Both the position numbers and the translations under genes were made by a program. A DNA stretch of 7,018 bases from Desulfobacterales bacterium. Lineage in GTDB: Bacteria > Desulfobacterota > Desulfobacteria > Desulfobacterales > Desulfobacteraceae. Location: positions 1-7,018 of the forward strand of contig JAKSBO010000475.1 in NCBI GenBank assembly GCA_022361095.1. Direction: 5' to 3'. How positions within the stretch are numbered: the stretch's first letter is position 1; every line of letters begins with the position of its first letter. The notes under the pieces are model-generated. The model was not told the DNA's origin and searched no databases. It was given only the letters and a program-made list of their open reading frames with translations. Shown here in pieces: positions 1 to 6,016 of the stretch.

Positions 1-690
1 CAGCAACTGGTGCAAATCATAAAAGCCCAGATCCGTGACCGGCTATGGAAATTCGATGAATTAATCCCGTCTGAAAACGAATTGTCCGCGCTTTATAACG
101 TATCTGTGGGAACAGTAAAAAAATCCCTTTCCGTCCTGGTGGACGAGGGCGTGCTATACAGGCGCCAGGGCCGGGGAACCTATGTTGCCGGTCCGGATTT
201 TCAAAACAGTTTTATCCGTTTTTTCAGGTACGGCGCCAAAGACGGTGTACAGAACCCGATCCCGACCTCCAAGGTTTTAACCTCCCGGATCATCCCCCCC
301 CCTGAACGGGTAAGTCAGGCACTGGCACTGGACATTGATGAAAAAGTGCTGGACATCAAGCGCATCCGCTTTCTTGAAGATACCCCTTTGATGGTGGAAC
401 ATCTTTACCTGCCCCAGGCCGTATTCAGTGGTTTTGACGATATAGATATCTCCGGGCAGCTTCTTTATCCCATCTATGATGAAAAATATAATACCCCCAT
501 TATCCGGGCGGATGAGTACCTGTGGCCCGGCATTGTAGAGGATGAAACCGCAGCCTTCCTTGATATCCCCCCCAAAGCCCCCGTCATCTGTATTGAACGC
601 ATTGCCTATACCAACCAAGACACGCCTGTGGAATACAGGATGAGCATTGGCCGGGGCGACCGGTTCAGGTATCACATCGAGTTACGCTGA
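1..690 (+). CDS. GntR-family transcriptional regulator with UTRA domain (HutC-like), 5' partial
   Basis: Seen: the reading frame is open from base 1 (QQLVQIIKAQI...) to TGA at 688-690. GntR proteins normally begin with a few residues and then PLYQQ, so only a handful of N-terminal residues lie outside the window; the GTG at 10 is probably internal. Visible residues 1-65 form the winged helix-turn-helix, with the family signature IPSENELSALYNVSVGTVKK followed by LVDEGVLYRRQGRGTYVA. Residues about 85-229 match a UTRA domain, including VEHLYLP and a C-terminal VEYRMSIGRGDRFRYHIEL. Known: UTRA/HutC-type GntR proteins bind DNA as dimers at palindromes and release it on binding a small metabolite. 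Inference: as the gene directly precedes the DUF6282-tctCBA unit on the same strand, with a large palindrome between them, it probably controls that unit. The ligand is unknown. A run of nine C residues (294-302) lies inside the coding region. Family call firm; regulatory target inferred. Confidence 0.93.
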   Translation, partial: QQLVQIIKAQIRDRLWKFDELIPSENELSALYNVSVGTVKKSLSVLVDEGVLYRRQGRGTYVAGPDFQNSFIRFFRYGAKDGVQNPIPTSKVLTSRIIPPPERVSQALALDIDEKVLDIKRIRFLEDTPLMVEHLYLPQAVFSGFDDIDISGQLLYPIYDEKYNTPIIRADEYLWPGIVEDETAAFLDIPPKAPVICIERIAYTNQDTPVEYRMSIGRGDRFRYHIELR

Positions 691-772
691 CCTGGATACG
701 CCATGGCACTTGAGTGCCTAGATCAAAGCAGATTCTGCCCCCTGTTTTTGATAAAAGTCCGAATAAGTTACT

Positions 773-817
773 AAAATTTTTCAAAATTTATTACAAATTG
801 AGTCTGAATTCGAATTT
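773..817. other. helically phased AnTn tracts (probable curved DNA)
   Basis: AAAATTTT (773-780), AAAATTT (783-789), AAATT (795-799) and GAATTC (806-811) have their A-to-T junctions at about 776, 786, 797 and 808, a spacing of 10-11 bp that matches the DNA helical repeat. A further AATTT follows at 813-817. Tracts of this type, phased in this way, are known to bend DNA. They lie 30-75 bp upstream of the candidate promoter, where curvature or UP-element-like contacts with RNA polymerase are plausible. This is a description of sequence; the effect is inferred. Confidence 0.45.
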
Positions 818-849
818 CAGGTTGCCACGGACATTGTTACAATTATTCC

Positions 850-876
850 TTGACAATCTATAATTATTTATATTAT
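850..876 (+). promoter_or_regulatory. candidate sigma70-type promoter for the DUF6282-tctCBA unit
   Basis: A perfect -35 hexamer TTGACA (850-855) is followed after 15 bp by TATTAT (871-876), a 5/6 match to the -10 consensus. The spacer is shorter than the usual 17 bp, which weakens the call. Other -10-like hexamers nearby are TATAAT at 859-864 (with TTACAA at 837-842, 16 bp away) and TATAAT at 898-903 (no good -35). The start point would fall near 883, inside the large palindrome at 866-909, as expected for repression by a dimeric regulator. Some promoter here is likely; the exact hexamers are uncertain. Confidence 0.45.
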
Positions 877-909
877 GCAACTTATATATATAAGCTGTAT
901 AATATAAAT
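866..909. promoter_or_regulatory. 44-bp near-perfect palindrome, candidate operator for the GntR/UTRA regulator
   Basis: The core CTTATATATATAAG (881-894) is a perfect 14-bp palindrome. The flanks continue the symmetry: the left arm (866-880), reverse-complemented, reads TTGCATAATATAAAT and the right arm (895-909) reads CTGTATAATATAAAT, a 13/15 match. In all, 20 of 22 half-site positions are symmetric about 887/888. It overlaps the candidate -10 and start site and lies between the regulator gene and its presumed target. GntR/HutC operators are typically AT-containing palindromes, although shorter than this. The absence of a GC-rich stem argues against a terminator. Binding by the neighbouring regulator is inferred. 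Confidence 0.6.
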
Positions 910-937
910 TTTAAAGTAACCGCAATATGGAGCGGTA

Positions 938-947
938 CAGGGAGAAG
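938..947 (+). promoter_or_regulatory. ribosome binding site deciding the DUF6282 start at 957
   Basis: The purine-rich AGGGAGAAG stretch sits about 9 nt before ATG 957. The upstream in-frame ATG at 927 is preceded by AT-rich sequence with no Shine-Dalgarno-like motif. The protein from 957 begins just before the conserved IDLHIHS strand, as expected for this family. Confidence 0.55.
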
Positions 948-956
948 ACCAATTTC

Positions 957-1826
957 ATGAGCCTAGTAGACCTTTCCGGTGCCATTGACCTGCATATTCA
1001 CTCAAACCCCTCTCTATTTAACCGGGTTGGTTCGGACATGGACATGGCCGCACATGCCCGGGACAACCAGTTGGCCGGCATCCTTTTGAAAAACCACTTT
1101 GAATCCACCGTGGGCCGTGCGGCATTGGTCGATGAAGCGGTTGAGGGAACGCGGGTTTTCGGCGGGTTGGTTTTGAACAATTTTACCGGAGGCCTCAACC
1201 CCGGCGCAGTTGAAACAGCAGTGAAACTCGGGGCAAAGCAGATTTGGATGCCGACCATGGACGCCCTTGCCCACGCAGCAGTCTTCGGCAAAACCGGGGG
1301 GTATGGATACCAGGATTCCGGATCAAAAATACCGCCAACCGCGATCACCATCCTTGATGGGTCCGGGCACCTGACAGATGCCGTAAAAACCATTGTTGAT
1401 ATCGTCAAGCCTGCCGGTGCGATACTCGGGACAGCCCATCTGGGCAGGGATGAAATATTCAAGCTTGCTACATATTGTAAAGATAACGGTTTTAACCGCC
1501 TGCTTGTCACCCACCCCTATTTCAATCCGCCGGGACTTAGCGTAAAAGACCAGTCGGCGCTTTACAATCTTGGTGCGACCATTGAACTTTGCGGCGGCAA
1601 CCTTTATCCGATTCCGGGAACCGCCACCCTTGCCAACTACCTTGAAAGCATTCACACCATAGGCGCCCCCGCCTTTGTCATCTCCAGTGACTCAGGCCAG
1701 CCCAGGAAATCCATGCCGGCCGAGGTATTAAGAATATTTACCCAGTGCCTGATGGAAAAAGGAATCGGCCAGGATGAAATAGATATCATGACCAAAACCA
1801 ATCCCCGGCGATTACTCAATATATAA
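957..1826 (+). CDS. DUF6282 family protein, putative metal-dependent hydrolase (amidohydrolase/PHP-like)
   Basis: A 289-residue protein from ATG 957 (alternative start 927 adds ten residues with no clear RBS). Seen: IDLHIHSNP near the N-terminus gives an HxH pair (H13, H15). Further candidate metal or catalytic residues are K45 and H47 (LLKNHFES), H161 (GTAHLG), H186 (THPYF) and D245 (SSDSGQ). The HxH at the first strand, single histidines on later strands and a late aspartate match the layout of the metal-dependent TIM-barrel hydrolases (amidohydrolase and PHP-like superfamilies). No signal peptide or membrane segment is visible, so it is probably cytosolic. Known: I recognise the sequence as DUF6282-like, a family without an established reaction. 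Context: first gene of a unit with a complete TTT transporter, behind a GntR/UTRA regulator, so it may process the imported compound (inference). Fold class fairly sure; reaction and substrate unknown. Confidence 0.85.
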   Translation: MSLVDLSGAIDLHIHSNPSLFNRVGSDMDMAAHARDNQLAGILLKNHFESTVGRAALVDEAVEGTRVFGGLVLNNFTGGLNPGAVETAVKLGAKQIWMPTMDALAHAAVFGKTGGYGYQDSGSKIPPTAITILDGSGHLTDAVKTIVDIVKPAGAILGTAHLGRDEIFKLATYCKDNGFNRLLVTHPYFNPPGLSVKDQSALYNLGATIELCGGNLYPIPGTATLANYLESIHTIGAPAFVISSDSGQPRKSMPAEVLRIFTQCLMEKGIGQDEIDIMTKTNPRRLLNI

Positions 1827-1850
1827 TCCCAATCACGAATGAACTTGGGA
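1827..1850 (+). other. intercistronic hairpin after the DUF6282 gene
   Basis: TCCCAA (1827-1832), directly after the stop codon, pairs with TTGGGA (1845-1850) across a 12-nt loop. The following bases are A-rich (AAAAATAATA), not T-rich, so this is not a good intrinsic terminator for the + strand. It could protect or process the mRNA ahead of tctC, or be chance. Confidence 0.3.
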
Positions 1851-1879
1851 AAAAATAATATACGTAACTATTTAAGTTT

Positions 1880-1886
1880 AAGGAGG
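1880..1886 (+). promoter_or_regulatory. strong Shine-Dalgarno deciding the tctC GTG start
   Basis: A perfect AAGGAGG, 5 nt before GTG 1892, fixes the start of tctC at a GTG codon. It is the strongest ribosome binding site in the unit, fitting the high abundance usual for a periplasmic binding protein. Confidence 0.8.
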
Positions 1887-1891
1887 TTTGC

Positions 1892-2854
1892 GTGAAAGTT
1901 TTATTCCGTATCATTTTTATGGCTGTTTTTCTTACAGCCGGTTCGGCCCTGGCTGCTGATTTTCCGGCAAAGCCCATCACACATATCGTCCCTGCAAAGG
2001 CGGGGGGCGGTTTTGACCGTTCATCCCGGGTCCTTGCCGTGGGCTGGGAGGACATTTTAGGCCGGCCCGTCACCTTTGACTATTCTCCCGGGGCATCGGG
2101 CATGATTGGTTTTGGAAAACTTATCTCAAAACCGGCTGACGGCTACACCACCATCATGACCACCATTGCCATGCAGGCCATGAACATCAACACCGGCATT
2201 TCAAAATTCACCTGGGATCAGATCGGCTTTGTGGGAAACCTGATCACAGACCCCAATGTCCTTTTGGTCAATGTTGAGTCCAGGTACCAAACCATCGAAG
2301 ATTTCCTTGAGGCAGGCAAAAACACCCAAAAGCCGTTGACCATCTCCACATCCCACCCCAAGGCCGTATCCACCCTGGCGGCTAAAATTTTGATTGAACT
2401 GACCGGCATCAATGCCAAAGTGATCCCGTTCAACGGTGGGTCCAAAGCCCGCAACGCCCTGGCCGGTAAACAGGTTGACGCCTGTATCGGCCCCTATTTC
2501 AGCGCCTCTTCAAAAAAGGATTTGATAAAAGCACTGGCATCCTTTACCCATAAGAAAGTATGGGACGGGCTCTGGGACATCCCCACCCTGAGTCAGGCCA
2601 CGGGCAAAGATTTTCCCAACCTGGTGGAACCCTTTGCCTTCATGATTCGCAGGGATACGGCCCAAAAAGCTCCGGAGGCCTATGCAAAAATGGTTGACAC
2701 CTTTAAACAGGCTATTTCAAATCCCAAAACCGTCAAAATGGCACAGGAGCAGGGAATGGCGCCTTTCATCGACTATTGGAGCCCCGGGGCGTGCGACAAC
2801 TACATCAAAGAATTTCAGGCAACCTGGGAAACATATAAATACCTGATGAAATAA
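1892..2854 (+). CDS. tctC: tripartite tricarboxylate transporter substrate-binding protein (TctC/Bug family)
   Basis: A 320-residue periplasmic solute-binding protein, the normal length for TctC/Bug proteins. Seen: a Sec signal peptide with basic start (MKVLFR), hydrophobic core and an ALA|AD cleavage site after about residue 21. Mature family landmarks follow: the PAKAGGGFDRSSR loop (G38-G40, D42), which corresponds to the usual PxxPGGxxDxxAR ligand loop, then GASGMIG (67-73) and ADGYT (82-86). The later stretch FNGGSKARNALAGKQVDACI is the second ligand-side segment. Known: TctC captures a carboxylate in the periplasm and delivers it to TctA/TctB. Members bind very different ligands, including citrate, tartrate, terephthalate, aromatic acids and amino acids, so the substrate cannot be named here. 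Context: 65 bp after the DUF6282 gene and 156 bp before tctB, the latter gap holding three hairpins. The GTG start is supported by a perfect Shine-Dalgarno. Confidence 0.95.
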   Translation: MKVLFRIIFMAVFLTAGSALAADFPAKPITHIVPAKAGGGFDRSSRVLAVGWEDILGRPVTFDYSPGASGMIGFGKLISKPADGYTTIMTTIAMQAMNINTGISKFTWDQIGFVGNLITDPNVLLVNVESRYQTIEDFLEAGKNTQKPLTISTSHPKAVSTLAAKILIELTGINAKVIPFNGGSKARNALAGKQVDACIGPYFSASSKKDLIKALASFTHKKVWDGLWDIPTLSQATGKDFPNLVEPFAFMIRRDTAQKAPEAYAKMVDTFKQAISNPKTVKMAQEQGMAPFIDYWSPGACDNYIKEFQATWETYKYLMK

Positions 2855-2861
2855 CGGCCAT

Positions 2862-2897
2862 GGGCCGGCCTGGCCTATCAACTGCCAGGCTCAGCCC
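2862..2897 (+). other. intercistronic hairpin 1 after tctC
   Basis: GCCTGGC (2868-2874) pairs perfectly with GCCAGGC (2884-2890) around a 9-nt loop, and GGGC (2862-2865) pairs with GCCC (2894-2897) outside a small internal loop. It begins 7 nt after the tctC stop. No T-run follows, so it resembles an mRNA-stabilising 3' hairpin more than a terminator. Function inferred. Confidence 0.5.
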
Positions 2898-2910
2898 GCA
2901 ACAAAGATTG

Positions 2911-2942
2911 AAAGATCTGAGTAACTTGAACAGATTTTTTTT
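2911..2942 (+). terminator. weak terminator/attenuator-like hairpin with T8 tract between tctC and tctB
   Basis: AAAGATCTG (2911-2919) can pair with CAGATTTTT (2931-2939) around an 11-nt loop, including one G-T wobble, and eight T residues run from 2935 to 2942. The stem is AT-rich and part of the T-run is used in pairing, so termination would be partial at best. Its position inside the transporter operon suggests attenuation that lowers tctBA relative to tctC (inference). Confidence 0.35.
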
Positions 2943-2952
2943 AAACAAGATC

Positions 2953-2994
2953 CCGGCCTTTGGCAGGCACCCGTTTGCCGCCTGCCAGAGCCGG
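2953..2994 (+). other. strong GC-rich hairpin just upstream of the tctB ribosome binding site
   Basis: TGGCAGGC (2961-2968) pairs perfectly with GCCTGCCA (2980-2987) around an 11-nt loop. The stem extends through C2958-T2960 with A/G partners (one wobble), and then CCGG (2953-2956) pairs with CCGG (2991-2994) beyond a single bulged C. That makes about 15 pairs, the most stable structure visible here. It ends 7 nt before the GGAGG of tctB. It could protect the downstream mRNA or tune tctB translation. Confidence 0.55.
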
Positions 2995-3001
2995 ACCAGT
3001 C

Positions 3002-3006
3002 GGAGG
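3002..3006 (+). promoter_or_regulatory. ribosome binding site deciding the tctB start at 3011
   Basis: GGAGG lies 4 nt before ATG 3011, a short but workable spacing. A second in-frame ATG at 3023 is 16 nt away, which is long. The in-frame TTG at 2960 lies inside the strong hairpin with no Shine-Dalgarno and would add a non-hydrophobic Pro/Gly/Arg-rich tail not typical of the family. Confidence 0.5.
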
Positions 3007-3010
3007 ACCT

Positions 3011-3487
3011 ATGGGCTCACCCATGAAAGACGAACGGATCGGCCAGGCTGTGGTACCGGCCATCGCCATAATTTTTGCAATCAGCTACTTTATCCAGACA
3101 GCAGATGCGCCCAAAGGCACGCTGATCTGGCCTGCAGCCACGGCTGTCCTGGCAGGCGTGCTCCTTTTAATTATTCTGGTGCAGCAGATCTTTAAAAAAA
3201 AGGAAGCCCGGAAGCCATCCCTGCCCGGCCTGAAATGGGCCGCGGTTCTCAAGCCCCTTATGATCCTTACGGGTCCGGTCCTTTACGTGGCACTGCTGCC
3301 TGTTCTGGGATTTACCCCGGCCAATCTGATCTTTCTTTCCCTGATGTTCAGGGCCCTGGGCGGCACCCGCTGGGTACAGAACTTTTTTGCCGCCTTTATC
3401 ATTGCCTTGTTTCTGCATTTAACATTGATCGTGTTCATGAAACTCGCCCTGCCCCGGCTGGTGCTTTTCGGAACAACCATCCTTTAA
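3011..3487 (+). CDS. tctB: tripartite tricarboxylate transporter small membrane subunit TctB
   Basis: A 158-residue inner-membrane protein from ATG 3011 (ATG 3023 is a possible alternative, four residues shorter), typical for TctB. Seen: four hydrophobic segments, roughly AVVPAIAIIFAISYFIQ, then IWPAATAVLAGVLLLIILV, then LMILTGPVLYVALLPVLGF with TPANLIFLSLMF, and a C-terminal FFAAFIIALFLHLTLIVFM. A basic cytosolic loop (KKKEARK) separates the halves, and the end LALPRLVLFG fits the family's C-terminal LP motif. Known: TctB is the poorly conserved small partner of TctA; both are needed for transport. Context: it lies between the binding protein and TctA in the usual C-B-A order, with only 18 bp to tctA, so the two membrane genes are almost certainly cotranscribed. 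Assignment rests on topology, length and position as much as on sequence. Confidence 0.88.
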   Translation: MGSPMKDERIGQAVVPAIAIIFAISYFIQTADAPKGTLIWPAATAVLAGVLLLIILVQQIFKKKEARKPSLPGLKWAAVLKPLMILTGPVLYVALLPVLGFTPANLIFLSLMFRALGGTRWVQNFFAAFIIALFLHLTLIVFMKLALPRLVLFGTTIL

Positions 3488-3505
3488 AAGACCGGGAGAA
3501 ACGTT

Positions 3506-5002
3506 ATGGAATCTTTGGGAATTGACAACATCCTTGCCGGTTTTACACTGCTCATGCATTTTGACCATCTGCTCTGGATGGCGCTGGGGATCTTTGCAGG
3601 CCTTATGGTCGGGGCGATTCCCGGATTTAACGACACCAATTTTCTGGCAATGATGCTTCCGTTTTCGGTCTATCTGGGCCCCATGGATGCCGTGGTCTTC
3701 ATGATGGCCTGTTTCTGCTCTTCCCAGGCCGCCGGATCATTTCCGGCTATTTTGCTGAACATTCCGGGAACCCCGTCCAACGCGCCCACCTGCATTGAGG
3801 GTTTTAAACTGACCCGAAAGGGTAAGGCGGGCCAGGCCCTTGGTGCATCAATTATCAGCTCCACGGTGGGCGGCCTGCTCTCCGCTGTTTTTGCCCTGAT
3901 ACTGACGCCGATTGTTGGCATCTACGCCTTGAAGTTCGGACCTGCCGAACTGTTCATGATGGCGATTTTCGGCATGACCGCCGTGGGGTCCCTGACTGGA
4001 AAATCAACCGTCAAGGGCCTTTTTTCTTCTGCCCTTGGCCTTTTTGTGGCCTGCGTGGGCACCGAATTTCAACAGGGATACACCCGGGCAAGCTTTGGGT
4101 TCTATGAATTATACGAGGGGTTTCCCCTGATCCCGGTCCTTTTGGGTGTGTTTGGATTTGCCGAGCTTTTTTCTCTTTCAAAGGAAGAGTCCCTGGTGAA
4201 AAAAGGACAGGAAGGCGCTCTTGGCTATGCACATATTTTCCAGGGCATCCGGGATGCCCTGAGCCATTGGGGAAACATGCTGCGTTCCGGGTTGATCGGC
4301 ATCCTCGTGGGTCTCATTCCCGGGACCGGGGCAGCCATTGCCACCTGGGTCAGCTACGGCCAGGCCAGACAATGGAGCAAAACCCCTGAAAAATTCGGCC
4401 AGGGCCATCTCGAAGGCCTGGTGGCTGCCGATGCCTGCAACAACGGCGTACCCGGCGGCGCCCTCATCCCCACGGTAACTTTAGGAATACCGGGTTCCGG
4501 CACCACCCTGATCATTATGGCCGCGCTGATGATCAACGGCGTCACCCCGGGGCCCAGTTTTTTCGGATCATTTGCAGACAAGGCCTATGCCATACTCTTT
4601 TCCCTGGTTATTGCAAACATCCTGCTTTTTCCCATCGGGCTTGGCGTAGCAAGGCTTGCCACCATGGTTACAGCCGTGCCCAACAGGTTTCTTGTTCCCA
4701 TTATCGCGCTTTTCTGCATGACCGGCGGTTTTGCCTGGCGGCAGATGGTGTTTGACATGAACCTGGTTATCCTTTTCGGTGTTTTCGGCGCATTGCTCAC
4801 CCGATACGGATATTCCGTGCCTGCGTTTCTCCTTGCCCTGCTGCTGGGCCCCCTGGCGGAACGCAATTTTGCCTGGGCCATGCAGATCGGCGGGGTGAAC
4901 AGCTTCATGCGCCCCATTGCATTGGTGATTTTGATTGCCACCATCGGGGTGCTGATACTGCCGGTGATACTGAGAAATATGGCAAAAAAGGGAAAAAGTT
5001 AG
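3506..5002 (+). CDS. tctA: tripartite tricarboxylate transporter large membrane subunit TctA
   Basis: A 498-residue, highly hydrophobic inner-membrane protein of standard TctA length, started by ATG 3506 with GGGAG 7 nt upstream. Seen: two pseudo-repeats. The first has GAIPGFNDTN (residues 36-45) and NIPGTPSNAPT (85-95) followed by GFKLTRKGKAGQALGASI. The second has GLIPGTGAAIATWVSYGQA (269 onward), then ADACNNGVPGGALIPTVTLG and GIPGSGTT (from 327). These glycine/proline loops are the diagnostic TctA signatures. In most TctA proteins the second loop reads close to EAANNA; here it is DACNNG, a mild deviation at a conserved site. Known: TctA is the main translocation subunit of an ion-gradient-driven, binding-protein-dependent importer. 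Context: last gene of the unit, 18 bp after tctB and followed by a GC-rich hairpin. Substrate undetermined. Confidence 0.97.
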   Translation: MESLGIDNILAGFTLLMHFDHLLWMALGIFAGLMVGAIPGFNDTNFLAMMLPFSVYLGPMDAVVFMMACFCSSQAAGSFPAILLNIPGTPSNAPTCIEGFKLTRKGKAGQALGASIISSTVGGLLSAVFALILTPIVGIYALKFGPAELFMMAIFGMTAVGSLTGKSTVKGLFSSALGLFVACVGTEFQQGYTRASFGFYELYEGFPLIPVLLGVFGFAELFSLSKEESLVKKGQEGALGYAHIFQGIRDALSHWGNMLRSGLIGILVGLIPGTGAAIATWVSYGQARQWSKTPEKFGQGHLEGLVAADACNNGVPGGALIPTVTLGIPGSGTTLIIMAALMINGVTPGPSFFGSFADKAYAILFSLVIANILLFPIGLGVARLATMVTAVPNRFLVPIIALFCMTGGFAWRQMVFDMNLVILFGVFGALLTRYGYSVPAFLLALLLGPLAERNFAWAMQIGGVNSFMRPIALVILIATIGVLILPVILRNMAKKGKS

Positions 5003-5004
5003 CT

Positions 5005-5024
5005 GGGGGCTGTTCCCGGCCCCC
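5005..5024. terminator. GC-rich hairpin in the convergent tctA/rarD gap
   Basis: GGGGGC (5005-5010) pairs with GCCCCC (5019-5024) around an 8-nt loop, 2 nt after the tctA stop and 21 nt beyond the rarD stop on the other strand. On the + strand only TT follows. On the - strand a T5 run appears 7 nt after the stem, with more T-rich sequence beyond. It is therefore an imperfect intrinsic terminator either way, but it is the only candidate in this 43-bp gap between converging genes. Confidence 0.45.
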
Positions 5025-5045
5025 TTACCCCGGCGTTACAGGGAA

Positions 5046-5927
5046 TCAATGTCTGATTGAATCCAGTGCATATATTGCCAGTGCCGTCCAGATAAAGATA
5101 AAGGAGATCAATTGGTGTATTGACAGCGGTTCCTTAAACACAAACACGGCCAGCAGAAACATTAAACTTGGCCCCAGGTATTGAAGAAAACCGATGGTAG
5201 CAAGTTTCAGCCGCCCCACACCAATGTTGAAGAGCAACAGCGGTATCGCCGTGACCAGGGCCGTGCCGATTAATAGAAGGTCTGTGCCCCGGTTGACGTG
5301 GCAAAAAGCGGCGGCACCTGTTTTTTCAAGATAAAACAGATAGGCGATCCCCGGAATCATCAATACAAAAGTTTCCACAGCCAACCCCACTGCGGAATTG
5401 ATGGCAAGCTTTTTTCTCATCAGTCCGTACAGGCCGAATGTTATCGCCAGAAGGAATGAAATAACCGGGAATGACCCATAATTGTATGTCAGGTAAAAAA
5501 CACCGGCGGCGGCAATAAAAACGGCCACAGCCTGCAGTTTCCTCAGCCGTTCCTGGAGAAAGAGCATCCCCAGCAATACACTGATCAGGGGATTGATATA
5601 ATATCCCAGGCTTGCCTGGATCACCATGTCATGATCAATGGCCCAGATAAACATAAACCAGTTTGATGCCACAAGCAGGGCGGTACACAAAAGCCATTTT
5701 AATTGTTCAAACGATCTGAAAACATCTTTAAACGCACGCCATTGCCCCTGGAAAAAGACGATCGGCATCAGAAACAAAAGGGACCATACAATGCGATGGA
5801 TAATCACTTCATGTGCCGGGACATGGGATAATGTTTTATAGTAGAGGGGGACAAACCCCCATATTAGAAACGCGGAGCCGCCGCAGAACAGACCTGTCAG
5901 AGAACTTTTCTTATTGTTGTTGATCAA
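5046..5927 (-). CDS. rarD: RarD-type EamA/DMT-superfamily permease
   Basis: From TTG 5927 this is a 293-residue, about ten-segment inner-membrane protein, close to the usual length of RarD proteins. Seen (numbered from that start): LIWGFVPLYYK (21-31), VPAHEVIIHRIVWS (36-49), SNWFMFIWAI (88-97), ASLGYYINPL (105-114) with LGMLFLQERLRKLQ, FGLYGLMRKK, and a C-terminal GFLQYLGPSLMFLLAVFVF then FIWTALAIYALD. These stretches align by eye with E. coli RarD across the whole length. Known: RarD belongs to the drug/metabolite transporter superfamily; its name comes from a chloramphenicol-sensitivity annotation and its substrate is unsettled. Start choice: TTG 5927 has AAAGG 5 nt upstream; ATG 5966 adds 13 residues but its GGGGAG directly abuts the codon; a TTG at 6044 would fall in the likely promoter. 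Convergent with tctA; no evident link to the transporter unit. Confidence 0.93.
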   Translation of the reverse strand: MINNNKKSSLTGLFCGGSAFLIWGFVPLYYKTLSHVPAHEVIIHRIVWSLLFLMPIVFFQGQWRAFKDVFRSFEQLKWLLCTALLVASNWFMFIWAIDHDMVIQASLGYYINPLISVLLGMLFLQERLRKLQAVAVFIAAAGVFYLTYNYGSFPVISFLLAITFGLYGLMRKKLAINSAVGLAVETFVLMIPGIAYLFYLEKTGAAAFCHVNRGTDLLLIGTALVTAIPLLLFNIGVGRLKLATIGFLQYLGPSLMFLLAVFVFKEPLSIHQLISFIFIWTALAIYALDSIRH

Positions 5928-6016
5928 TTTAACCTTTCCATATTTTTTAAAAGCAAGGCAATGCATCTCCCCCAGAAAAGGAGACCCGATAAAGCCGCTT
6001 ATTTCATTCTCTGAAC

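Noticed and set aside
705..718. GGCACTTGAGTGCC hairpin after the regulator gene as a terminator
   Set aside because: The stem is only 5-6 bp with a 2-4-nt loop and no T-run follows. It may be chance; read-through from the regulator gene remains possible.
804..820. Imperfect dyad CTGAATTCGAATTTCAG as a second operator
   Set aside because: The arms are short and out of register by one base; the symmetry is explained by the AnTn tracts.
927..956. ATG 927 as the DUF6282 start
   Set aside because: No ribosome binding site precedes it, whereas AGGGAGAAG precedes the in-frame ATG 957; the extra ten residues are not part of the fold. It is kept only as an alternative.
998..1510. Long opposite-strand frame inside the DUF6282 gene
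   Set aside because: It is a shadow of a conserved gene with clear motifs on the + strand; the translation shows no recognisable domain and no ribosome binding site.
2860..3195. Open frame spanning the tctC-tctB gap, possible leader or small gene
   Set aside because: It has no Shine-Dalgarno, translates through all three hairpins and into tctB in another frame, and gives an Arg/Pro/Gly-rich, family-less sequence.
4585..4944. Opposite-strand frame inside tctA
   Set aside because: It is a shadow of the TctA coding sequence, with an Arg/Pro-rich translation and no family resemblance.
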